9,183 nucleotides of DNA from an uncultured Bacilli bacterium. GTDB lineage: Bacteria > Bacillota_I > Bacilli_A > RF39 > UBA660. Made by a program: the position numbers and the translations under genes. Of this stretch, positions 1 through 6,477 are shown piece by piece. Where the stretch lies: the NCBI GenBank assembly GCA_944351345.1, contig CALVPO010000054.1:1-9183 (forward strand). The letters are read 5' to 3'. Within the stretch, counting starts at the first letter, position 1. Each line of letters begins with the position of its first letter. Under the pieces are notes generated by a model. That model saw only the letters and a list, made by a program, of their open reading frames with translations, ran no database searches and was not told where the DNA came from.

Positions 1-3
1 AAA

Positions 4-74
4 ACAGTTAAGGTATAAAAATAGATAGAATTTGTTAGTTCTACCTAATTTTTGTCATGTCCTATCTGAACTGT
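4..74. repeat. Nested inverted repeats at left window edge
   Basis: Two nested inverted repeats are visible. The outer arms ACAGTT (4-9) and AACTGT (69-74) are perfect complements. The inner arms AGATAG (23-28) and CTATCT (62-67) are too. The region lies just beyond the terminator of the long minus-strand operon. It could be the 5' leader or operator of the next minus-strand gene off the left edge, or part of a structured RNA. In this AT-rich sequence, six-base arms can also arise by chance, so this is a weak call. Confidence 0.25.
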
Positions 75-77
75 AAC

Positions 78-118
78 AAAAAAATTAAGTAAAAGTATAA
101 AACTATATATTTACTTAA
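78..118 (-). terminator. Intrinsic terminator of the rbfA-to-YnbB operon
   Basis: Read on the minus strand, a perfect nine-base-pair stem (arms 110-118 and 85-93) is followed directly by seven T residues (84-78). The loop can form a short extra TATA pairing. It lies 11 bases beyond the stop codon of the YnbB-like gene. This is a textbook Rho-independent terminator, although the stem is AT-rich with only one G-C pair. Confidence 0.85.
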
Positions 119-129
119 CTATAAAATTA

Positions 130-1356
130 TTATTTATTATCTAATTCATTAATTATATTCATAACAGCGATTCTTCCATATCCATAAGTTAAACTTCCTT
201 GTTGATATGCAATATATGGAGGTCTAATTGGTCCATCACATGATAATTCAATTGAAGATCCTTGTATAAAAGTACCAGCTGCCATAATAACTTGATCAGT
301 ATATCCTGGCATATCCCAAGGAATAGGTACTACATTAGAGTCAATTGGACTAGATTTTTGTATAATTTGACAATATTTAATGAGTTTATCTTTATCATTA
401 AAAATTATATTTTGTACTATATCAGCTCTTTCATCATTATATCTAGGTGAGGTTTTATATCCTAATTTTTCCATAATATAACTGGTTAAAATAGCAGTCT
501 TTAACGCACTAGCAACTACACTAGGAGCCATAAATAATCCTTGCAAAATATCTCTATTGAAACCTAATGATGGCCCAACTTCTCTACCTTCTCCAGCAAC
601 ATTAACTCTAGCAGCACATAATTCTATTAAATCTGCTCTTCCTGTTATATAGCCACCATTCTTAGCGATACCTCCACCTAAATTTTTTATTAGAGAACCA
701 ACTACAATATCAGCCCCACACATAGTAGGTTCTTTATCTGTAACAAACTCACAATAGCAATTATCAATCATTATTATAATATCACTATCTAATTCTTTAA
801 TAAACTTAATAACCTTACTAAGTTTATTAATATCTATACTTTCTCTAGTAGAGTACCCTTTACTTCTTTGAATCTCTATTAACTTAATCTTATTATTCTT
901 AATAACATTTTCTATATTCTTATAATCAAAATCATTATCAATTAAATCAACTTGCATATATTTAATACCAAAACTAATTAAAGAACTAGGATTATCTACT
1001 AAACCTATAACCTCATCTAATGTATCATATGGTTTACCAGTAATAGATAGCATTATATCTCCTGGTCTAAGACAAGCCCATAACGCCGTAGAAATAGCAT
1101 GTGTACCTGATATAAACTGAGATCTTACTAAAGAAGCTTCACTCTCAAAAATTTTAGAATATACTTTTTCAATAGCATCTCTTCCTATATCATTATAACC
1201 ATAACCTGTAGTAGCATTAAAAACATCTTCTGTAACATTACACTCTCTAAAAGCATTTAGAACTTTAAAACTATTAGCATACTCAATATCATCAATTTTC
1301 TTATAAATATCAGCTAATTCATGTTCAGCCTCAACTATCATATCTTTAGCTATCAC
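130..1356 (-). CDS. YnbB-type PLP-dependent methionine gamma-lyase-like protein
   Basis: This 408-residue protein belongs to the family called methionine gamma-lyase family or aluminium resistance protein (B. subtilis YnbB, about 420 residues). These are cytosolic fold-type I PLP enzymes; members resemble Cys/Met gamma-lyases, but the physiological substrate is not settled. Visible features are the glycine-rich TTGYGYNDIGRD segment (49-60), the SGTHA phosphate-binding loop (83-87), an Asp in MIDNCYCEF (D198) expected to contact the pyridine nitrogen, and the Schiff-base lysine K224 in SLIKN. The length is full and there is no signal peptide. The chosen start is GTG at 1356, preceded by AGGGA five bases upstream; an ATG at 1341 is an alternative without a clear ribosome site. 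The GTG start overlaps the end of the LOG gene by 11 bases, suggesting translational coupling. It is the last gene of the operon, with a terminator just downstream. The family is confident; substrate assignment is not. Confidence 0.93.
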   Translation of the reverse strand: MIAKDMIVEAEHELADIYKKIDDIEYANSFKVLNAFRECNVTEDVFNATTGYGYNDIGRDAIEKVYSKIFESEASLVRSQFISGTHAISTALWACLRPGDIMLSITGKPYDTLDEVIGLVDNPSSLISFGIKYMQVDLIDNDFDYKNIENVIKNNKIKLIEIQRSKGYSTRESIDINKLSKVIKFIKELDSDIIIMIDNCYCEFVTDKEPTMCGADIVVGSLIKNLGGGIAKNGGYITGRADLIELCAARVNVAGEGREVGPSLGFNRDILQGLFMAPSVVASALKTAILTSYIMEKLGYKTSPRYNDERADIVQNIIFNDKDKLIKYCQIIQKSSPIDSNVVPIPWDMPGYTDQVIMAAGTFIQGSSIELSCDGPIRPPYIAYQQGSLTYGYGRIAVMNIINELDNK

Positions 1357-1885
1357 TACTATCCCTACTTTCTATATATCTAATAGTATCTTCTACACTA
1401 TCTACTATAACATATAACTTACTATCATCCCTCTTAGCAAAACCTTCTCTATATATCTTATCTAACTGCTTAATTAAATCATCATAATAATTATTTATAT
1501 TAACTAATATTATAGGACTATTATGTTCATGAGCCCTTTTACTCTCGATAGCAGTAAATATTTCGTCCATTGTTCCAAATCCTCCTGGTAGAAATATTAT
1601 TAAATTAGAATTACTAATAAGAGAATATTTTCTATCCATAACAGTATTATGATTATAAACACTCAAAGTATTATTCTCTACTTCATTATATCCACTAACA
1701 CTCATCACCATAACAGCCTGATTATTTCTAATAAATATATCTTTAATTACTCCCATAGTACCATTTACCCCACCAACTACTAAATTATAGCCATGACTTG
1801 CTAAATATCCGGAAACCTCTATAGCACTATCTCTATAAATTTTATCTATGTCATTACTACTACTGCAACCTATAAAAACATTCAT
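1346..1885 (-). CDS. LOG family (TIGR00730-type) nucleotide phosphoribohydrolase
   Basis: This 179-residue Rossmann-fold protein is of the LOG/YvdD type. Characterised members hydrolyse the N-glycosidic bond of nucleoside 5'-monophosphates, including cytokinin ribotides, releasing the base and ribose 5-phosphate. Seen in the sequence are the N-terminal MNVFIGCSSS strand and loop, GGVNGTMG (38-45), the R85-K86 pair in MDRK, and the family signature PGGFGTMDE (100-108) that carries the catalytic glutamate. No membrane segment is present. The start is ATG at 1885, with only a weak ribosome site (AAAGTGG) before it. It sits 41 bases after the broken Nudix gene and overlaps the YnbB-like gene by 11 bases. 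A bacterial role in recycling or cleaning up nucleotides is likely, and fits the Nudix neighbour, but the substrate cannot be read from sequence. Length agrees with bacterial LOG proteins (about 180-190). Confidence 0.9.
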   Translation of the reverse strand: MNVFIGCSSSNDIDKIYRDSAIEVSGYLASHGYNLVVGGVNGTMGVIKDIFIRNNQAVMVMSVSGYNEVENNTLSVYNHNTVMDRKYSLISNSNLIIFLPGGFGTMDEIFTAIESKRAHEHNSPIILVNINNYYDDLIKQLDKIYREGFAKRDDSKLYVIVDSVEDTIRYIESRDSSDS

Positions 1886-1926
1886 CTAATCAGCCACTTT
1901 CTAATTTTTATAAACTAAAATACAAA

Positions 1927-2517
1927 TTATTTCTTACTCCTTACTCGCTTATTTATATAAATATTAATTAAATCAGCATCATTTTGATTACTAGGCAAAT
2001 CGTCTATATCAAAAAACTTCATTTCTTTAGACTCTTTATTCCACTTTAAAGTACCAGTATAATTCTTTATTAAATATAATACTGTATTATTATAAACAAC
2101 ATCCCCATTAGGATAACTGTTTTTTCTACTACTACCAGATACAATATCAATAATATCCAAATCACTCATCTTAACATCTAAATTAGTTTCTTCTTTAATT
2201 TCTCTAATTATAGTATCTTTAAAACTTTCTCCTACTTCTTGACATCCACCTGGTAATCCCCATTTATTTCTATCAGCACGACTTTGTAATAATATTTGTC
2301 CTTTATCATTTTCTATAATGGCAGCAGCACCATCTTAAAGCAAAACAAATTTATGAGCAAGTCTACCCATACAAAGTCTAGCAAATACAGGGTAACCAAC
2401 CAGTTTACTTAACTTTGTAATTTCTTCTTCAGATAACTCATCTACAACACTAACTAAACTATCATAATCCATTTCTCTAATTTTACTAGCAATTTCTTGT
2501 AAATTATCATAATTCAT
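1927..2517 (-). pseudogene. Nudix hydrolase gene interrupted by an in-frame TAA
   Basis: One uninterrupted frame of 197 codons runs from ATG 2517 to TAA 1927, except for a TAA at 2337-2335 (codon 61). Before it lies an acidic helical N-terminal region (residues 1-45) and then RLAHKFVLL. Directly after it, in the same frame, come DGAAAIIEN, WGLPGG and a complete Nudix box (residues 91-113: G91, E97, then REIKEE at 105-110). Nudix proteins hydrolyse nucleoside diphosphate-linked substrates using Mg2+ held by these glutamates. The only ATG after the stop (2169) lies downstream of the box, so re-initiation there would yield no catalytic site. A GTG nine bases upstream (2526) is an alternative start; AAGAG lies at better spacing for the ATG. 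The simplest reading is a recent nonsense mutation, because everything else is intact. A sequencing error or suppression is possible. An annotation showing two small ORFs (2335-2526 and 1927-2169) would be describing the same gene. Confidence 0.8.
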
Positions 2518-2543
2518 TTCTATCACTCTTTCAAAACATAAAA

Positions 2544-3152
2544 CTATATTTCTAAAATAATTACTACTAATCTTATAATTTCAATTAAAGTAATAATAAA
2601 TGCTAATTTAGAAACAAATACAAACTTATTTAAGACTCTACTAATATTATCATTTACCTTAACTTTAGCAACCGCAAAAGTATTAAGCATATTTATAATA
2701 TATTGATAAATAGCAATAATAATAAGTATTACTATTCCTATTCTAGAATCTCCCACATTACTAGCAAACAAACTAACAACACAACCTATAATAGAACTAA
2801 AAGATATAAACTTTAACTCTTTAAAAACATATCCTAAGTAATTAAGTAAATTATTATTTAAAAGAGAATAACCAGATAAAAGACTAGCAATAGCTAAATT
2901 AAAATAATTCTTACTATCATAGCAAGACTCTGATAATTTTACCATTTTTCTTTTTATATTATATTTACTAAACATAGACTCTTTACTCTCTATTAAATTA
3001 ATAGAAGCATCATTATCAAGTAACTTTAAGACTAATTCTGAACTAGTCATAGAGTCTTCTTTTTTCTTATTAATAAAATAGATTATAACTATATACAAAT
3101 ATAATATAACAGTTAATGCAACTCCTAATATTAAAATAATATTATTAATCAT
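2544..3152 (-). CDS. YugP-like membrane protein lacking the zinc-protease active site
   Basis: This 202-residue membrane protein has an N-terminal helix (about 4-27), a soluble segment, then hydrophobic segments at about 115-132, 138-162 and 178-201. The soluble part matches my memory of YugP-type putative zinc metallopeptidases (about 225 residues). TSSELVLKLLD (36-46) corresponds to the region after the first helix, and YNIKRKMVKLSESCY (64-78) to the family's YDPRKKVVRLSE-like segment. The alignment then reaches where the HEVGH zinc motif should be and finds LLSGY (91-95). The glutamate expected near the later N-A-S motif is also absent (VKVNDNISR, 164-172). If the homology is right, it cannot be a metallopeptidase of this family. 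It starts at ATG 3152 behind a very strong ribosome site that overlaps the truB stop. The relationship is from recall of the family, not a search. Confidence 0.7.
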   Translation of the reverse strand: MINNIILILGVALTVILYLYIVIIYFINKKKEDSMTSSELVLKLLDNDASINLIESKESMFSKYNIKRKMVKLSESCYDSKNYFNLAIASLLSGYSLLNNNLLNYLGYVFKELKFISFSSIIGCVVSLFASNVGDSRIGIVILIIIAIYQYIINMLNTFAVAKVKVNDNISRVLNKFVFVSKLAFIITLIEIIRLVVIILEI

Positions 3153-3166
3153 AATTCCCCCTCCTA
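3153..3166 (-). promoter_or_regulatory. Strong Shine-Dalgarno overlapping the truB stop
   Basis: On the minus strand, AGGAGG (3165-3160) shares two bases with the truB TAG stop (3166-3164) and stands seven bases before the ATG at 3152. It is the strongest ribosome site in the window, fixes the start of the YugP-like gene, and implies coupled translation. Confidence 0.8.
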
Positions 3167-4012
3167 AAACATCTTAAATGGCTTAACTAGTACCTCGTCA
3201 ATCTCTTTATAAATAGCAATTAGTTCATTATCTTGATTCAAAATCATTGCTATACTACTTGAAAAAAACTTCTTCAATACTTGTCCGTTTTTTATTTTAA
3301 ATTCCATATCTTTATTAACTATAACCTTAGGTATATCTAAAACCTCTACAGGACTTAAAAGCTTATAATTATCTTTCTCTATATCCTCTAAAGTATATGC
3401 CTCATCAATACTAAAAGAACCTTGCTTAACTCTTCTGAGTTCTACCATAGTAGCATAAGTATTTAAACTATATCCTATATCTCTAATTAAGCTTCTTATA
3501 TAAGTACCTTTACTAACTGTACATGAAAAAGAAAATTCTTTATTCCAAACATTATCTAAAAGCTCTATGTCATATATAGTAACTTCTCTTTTAGGTAATT
3601 CTACTTCCAAGTTATTTCTAGCATACTCATAAAGTCTTTTTCCTGAAACACTAACAGCAGAATATTTAGGTACTTCTTGTATAATATTTCCTCTAAATGT
3701 ATCTAAAACATTTAAAACATCTTGCTTATTAACATTAATATTATCTTGTCTTTTAACAACCTTACCCGTAATATCCAAAGTATCAGTTTCTATTCCTAAT
3801 CTTACCTTAGCAACATATTCTTTTTTAGTACTAACTAAAAGTTCTGCTAACTTAGAACACTTACCAATACATAAAACCAATACCCCTGTTGCAATAGGGT
3901 CTAATGTCCCAGTATGTCCTATTTTCTTAATTCCTAACTTCTTACTAATTATATTAACAACATCTCTACTAGTATAACCCTTAGGTTTATCAATAACTAA
4001 AATACCATTCAT
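3164..4012 (-). CDS. truB: tRNA pseudouridine(55) synthase TruB
   Basis: TruB isomerises U55 to pseudouridine in the T-psi-C loop of tRNAs in the cytosol. The 282-residue product starts with the typical MNGILVIDKPKGYTSRDVV and carries the family motif GHTGTLDPIATGVL (32-45), in which D38 is the catalytic aspartate. Further family blocks follow: VPKYSAVSVSGKRLYEYAR in the middle, then SKGTYIRSLIRDIG and the LRRVKQGSF segment. The C-terminal part is short compared with TruB proteins of about 300 residues, with a reduced PUA-like tail. The ATG at 4012 overlaps the TGA of the preceding phosphoesterase gene (ATGA), so translation is probably coupled. The order rbfA, DHH phosphoesterase, truB is common in Bacillota. 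The gene ribF, which often follows truB, is not present downstream here. The identification is secure. Confidence 0.97.
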   Translation of the reverse strand: MNGILVIDKPKGYTSRDVVNIISKKLGIKKIGHTGTLDPIATGVLVLCIGKCSKLAELLVSTKKEYVAKVRLGIETDTLDITGKVVKRQDNINVNKQDVLNVLDTFRGNIIQEVPKYSAVSVSGKRLYEYARNNLEVELPKREVTIYDIELLDNVWNKEFSFSCTVSKGTYIRSLIRDIGYSLNTYATMVELRRVKQGSFSIDEAYTLEDIEKDNYKLLSPVEVLDIPKVIVNKDMEFKIKNGQVLKKFFSSSIAMILNQDNELIAIYKEIDEVLVKPFKMF

Positions 4013-4968
4013 AGCCTTATAGAAGTTTCCTTTATTAGTCTTTTCATAGCCTTATCAAGGGGTCCTTCTATACTACAACCAGCAGCCTTACTATGACCAC
4101 CACCATCAAATACCTTAGCAATCTCAGCAACATCTATATCCTCATTACCTCTAAAAGACACTTTATAAGTACCATCATCATCTTCTCTTAAAAATATAGA
4201 AACTAAAACACCTTCAACATTTCTACCAACATTAACAATACCCTCGTGATCTCCAGTTTTTGCATTAGTCTTTTTTATATCATCACGAGTAATATACGTA
4301 ATAGCAATTCTATTTTTATCAACAAACTTAAGCCTTGATGTTGCTATAGAAGTAAGCCTAAATTGAGCCTTTGTTTGTACATCAAAAGTAGTTAAATATA
4401 TCTTGCTAATATTAACTCCAGTATCTAACATTTGAGCCGCAAATTCAAAAGTCTCATCATCTACAGTATCATATCTAAAGCCACCAGAATCAGTAATAAT
4501 ACCTGTCATCAAAGCCTCACCTATTTCTTTAGTAATAGTAATACCCAAACGCTTTAATATTTTAACTAAAGTCTTACAAGCAGCAGGACTATTCTCCTCA
4601 ACATAATTATTATTAGCGTAATAAGTATTACTAGCGTGATGATCAATAGAAATAGTAGTTTTAGCCTTCTCATATGAACCACTAGGATCATACAATCTTC
4701 TAATATCAGCACAATCTAGAGCAATACATACATCATAATCATCACGCCCCTTGTCTTTAATCTCATCAAGACAAGACAAAAATTTAAAACTATCCGAATA
4801 TTTATCAGCAATAACATCTACATCTTTCTTTAATTCTTTCAGCCCCATATATAAAGCAAGACTACTACCAATAGCATCTCCATCCGGAGATTCATGAGTA
4901 AAGATTCCTACTTTTTTAGCCTTAAGAATAATCTCAATTATTTTATCTAATTCTATCTCACTATTCAT
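4009..4968 (-). CDS. DHH/DHHA1 phosphoesterase, NrnA-like nanoRNase/pAp phosphatase
   Basis: This 319-residue protein belongs to the DHH phosphoesterase family. B. subtilis NrnA (about 313 residues) degrades RNA oligonucleotides of a few residues and dephosphorylates pAp to AMP; some relatives cleave cyclic or linear dinucleotides. The N-terminal DHH domain shows HESPDGDAIGSS (25-36, metal ligands H25, D29, D31), a further ligand in ALDCADIRR (D85) and the DHH triad D109-H110-H111. The C-terminal DHHA1 domain carries GGGHSKAAG (289-297), which binds substrate. All metal ligands are present, so activity is expected. It starts at ATG 4968, eight bases inside the end of rbfA, with no strong ribosome site, and overlaps truB by four bases. 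Both point to translational coupling. The nrnA name is likely but not certain, because several paralogue types share these motifs. Confidence 0.92.
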   Translation of the reverse strand: MNSEIELDKIIEIILKAKKVGIFTHESPDGDAIGSSLALYMGLKELKKDVDVIADKYSDSFKFLSCLDEIKDKGRDDYDVCIALDCADIRRLYDPSGSYEKAKTTISIDHHASNTYYANNNYVEENSPAACKTLVKILKRLGITITKEIGEALMTGIITDSGGFRYDTVDDETFEFAAQMLDTGVNISKIYLTTFDVQTKAQFRLTSIATSRLKFVDKNRIAITYITRDDIKKTNAKTGDHEGIVNVGRNVEGVLVSIFLREDDDGTYKVSFRGNEDIDVAEIAKVFDGGGHSKAAGCSIEGPLDKAMKRLIKETSIRL

Positions 4969-5305
4969 GCTTATTAATTCTTTCTATAATATTTTCAATG
5001 TTCTCACCATATTTAATAGAGTCATCATAAACAAACTTTAACTCAGGCATCTTTCTAATCTCTACTCTCTTAGATAATTCCATTTCAATAAAACATCTAG
5101 CATTATTTAAAGCCTTCAAAGTAGACTCTCTCTTGCTATCATTTAATACAGTTATATATACTTTAGCATGTGATAAATCATTCGTAATATCAACATCAGT
5201 AATAGTAACGAAATGAATTCTCTCATCCTTCATCTCTTCTTTAATAATATTACTAATCTCAATAGCAAACTTATGATTTAATCTCTCAATTTTTATACTC
5301 AACAT
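4961..5305 (-). CDS. rbfA: 30S ribosome-binding factor RbfA
   Basis: RbfA is a small KH-fold protein that binds immature 30S subunits and helps mature the 5' end of 16S rRNA, especially in the cold. The 114-residue product has the expected features: an N-terminal helix with RLNHKFAIEISNIIKEEMKD, a strand reading VTITDVDITNDLSHAKVYITV, the helix ALNNARCFIEMELSKRVEIRK, and the late PELKFVYDDSIKYGENIENII. The ATG at 5305 is preferred: AAGGA lies seven bases upstream. A GTG six bases further up (5311) would touch that ribosome site. It is the first gene of its operon and lies behind a recognisable sigma-A promoter. In Bacillota rbfA often follows infB, but here the upstream neighbour is an unrelated kinase-like gene. 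The identification is confident. Confidence 0.95.
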   Translation of the reverse strand: MLSIKIERLNHKFAIEISNIIKEEMKDERIHFVTITDVDITNDLSHAKVYITVLNDSKRESTLKALNNARCFIEMELSKRVEIRKMPELKFVYDDSIKYGENIENIIERINKHE

Positions 5306-5325
5306 TATCACTTCCTTGTAGTTAT

Positions 5326-5354
5326 ATTATACTAAAAATAATTATTAAAATCAA
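5326..5354 (-). promoter_or_regulatory. Sigma-A promoter of the rbfA operon
   Basis: On the minus strand, a -35 TTGATT (5354-5349) is followed after 17 bases by a perfect -10 TATAAT (5331-5326). Transcription would begin near 5319, giving a leader of roughly 15 bases before the rbfA ATG, including its AAGGA ribosome site. No regulatory leader structure fits in so short a region. Confidence 0.75.
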
Positions 5355-5370
5355 TGTCTATATTTACTTG

Positions 5371-5406
5371 TTAATACTATTATTCGATTAAAATAATAAT
5401 ACTTAA
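5371..5406. repeat. Imperfect AT-rich inverted repeat between two transcription units
   Basis: The arms 5371-5384 and 5392-5406 are complementary over about 13 pairs, with one bulged base and one mismatch (a G-U wobble in the minus-strand RNA), around a seven-base loop. It lies between the kinase-like gene's stop and the rbfA promoter. It could act as the transcription end of the kinase-like gene, but no T-run follows on either strand. It may simply be AT-rich chance structure. Confidence 0.35.
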
Positions 5407-5454
5407 TATATATAATAGTCCAAGTATAATTAGAAAAAAGTAATAAAACAAAAA

Positions 5455-6342
5455 CTATCGTTTCATTACTTTACTATAAACATTCTTTTTACTTCTAACA
5501 ATATTCTCACTAGTTAAAGATTCAATATAAGTACTTATATTTATATTGTTTCTGATAGAAACAATATAATAAAAACCATCTAATAATTCTTTATTTATAC
5601 CAATATGATCTAAATAATTAAGATAATTATAGAATTCTTCTAGATTCATATTATTAACAGAATCTCCATATAAGTACTTAAGAACAACAATACAATAACA
5701 GTATAAATCACTATTAGCATCCGGAATAACATGAGCCGAAATATTAGGATCATCATTAATATTATACTTACTTTTAACATTATTAAGTAAACTCTTAGGA
5801 GTTAAATATCTAGCAGGACTAGCTATGTTATTAGCAATCTTACAACTATCTAAATCTATAACATATAGATCTCTATTAAGAGGATTAACCATAAAATTAC
5901 ACTCTTGCAAATCAGAAATAAATAAATCTTTTAATTCAGAATTCTTTCTTATACTAGCAAGTTTATCTAAAACGTCCCCTATACTCTTTAAATAATATAA
6001 TTTATCCTTATAATCTATACCTTTATTATTAAGTACAGTCTGCAAATTATAACCATTAATCTTTTTAAAAGTAAACCCAACTACCTCTCCAGCTACACTA
6101 ACCAAAGAATCAGGAATAACAAAACAATTAGGCAAAATATCTCTATAGAAATCTAACATTTCCAAAGTATATAGTTTATTCCCAAAACTATATCCTTCAG
6201 TACAATAAAGTTTTTTTAATAATCCTGAATAATTGTTATGATCTAATTCAAAAATAGTACCCTCAGTATTAATAGTATCTTTATCTAATTCTAATAAATC
6301 AAGTTCTTTAAACTTTCTTTTTGATAAATGAATAGTTTTCAT
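5455..6342 (-). CDS. Kinase-fold protein of unknown specificity
   Basis: I do not recognise a named family. The 295-residue protein has features of the protein-kinase-like or aminoglycoside phosphotransferase-like fold. A catalytic-loop motif DLQECN (D144, N149) is followed about 14 residues later by VIDLDS, where D163 stands in the place of the DFG aspartate. Upstream lie an N-terminal beta-rich region with GLLKKLY (K43 or K44 as a candidate nucleotide-binding lysine) and a hinge-like stretch FTFKKINGYNLQTVL (90-104). A helical C-terminal lobe follows. There is no signal peptide or membrane helix. The classical HRD histidine and DFG glycine are absent, which suits small-molecule kinases or atypical protein kinases. 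ATG 6342 is preferred over GTG 6351, since AAAGGG lies eight bases before the ATG. It has its own consensus promoter, so it appears to be a single-gene unit. The substrate is unknown. Confidence 0.75.
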   Translation of the reverse strand: MKTIHLSKRKFKELDLLELDKDTINTEGTIFELDHNNYSGLLKKLYCTEGYSFGNKLYTLEMLDFYRDILPNCFVIPDSLVSVAGEVVGFTFKKINGYNLQTVLNNKGIDYKDKLYYLKSIGDVLDKLASIRKNSELKDLFISDLQECNFMVNPLNRDLYVIDLDSCKIANNIASPARYLTPKSLLNNVKSKYNINDDPNISAHVIPDANSDLYCYCIVVLKYLYGDSVNNMNLEEFYNYLNYLDHIGINKELLDGFYYIVSIRNNINISTYIESLTSENIVRSKKNVYSKVMKR

Positions 6343-6368
6343 AATACTCACCCTTTTTTTGAGTTAAT

Positions 6369-6397
6369 ATTATATATATTAATTAACTATTTGTCAA
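6369..6397 (-). promoter_or_regulatory. Perfect consensus sigma-A promoter of the kinase-like gene
   Basis: On the minus strand, TTGACA (6397-6392) and TATAAT (6374-6369) are separated by exactly 17 bases. Both hexamers and the spacing match the sigma-A consensus. Transcription would start near 6362, about 20 bases before the ATG at 6342, and the leader holds an AAAGGGTGAG ribosome site. Strong constitutive expression is expected unless a repressor covers it. Confidence 0.88.
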
Positions 6398-6398
6398 C

Positions 6399-6423
6399 AA
6401 AAAAAGCACTATTTATTAATGCT
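6399..6423 (-). terminator. Intrinsic terminator after the MFS-like gene
   Basis: Read on the minus strand, a six-pair stem (arms 6423-6418 and 6410-6405, with one G-U pair) around a seven-base loop is followed by a run of seven T residues (6405-6399). It lies about 54 bases after the stop of the transporter gene and ends one base before the -35 box of the next promoter. It closes the MerR/TraG-like/MFS unit. Confidence 0.8.
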
Positions 6424-6477
6424 CCTTCTTTAAATATAACTATAATTTTTATAAAAAAAATTAAATATTCAATAACT

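Noticed and set aside
262..450. Plus-strand open frame of 62 codons
   Set aside because: It lies wholly inside the YnbB-like gene on the opposite strand, has no ribosome site or recognisable content, and is explained as a shadow of that gene.
2335..2337. TAA possibly read as an amino acid (alternative genetic code)
   Set aside because: TAA serves as the normal stop at the ends of other genes here (130-132, 1927-1929, 6478-6480), and no other intact gene carries an internal TAA, so code reassignment is not supported.
5311..5311. GTG start for rbfA
   Set aside because: The ribosome site AAGGA would almost touch this GTG, whereas it stands seven bases before the ATG at 5305.
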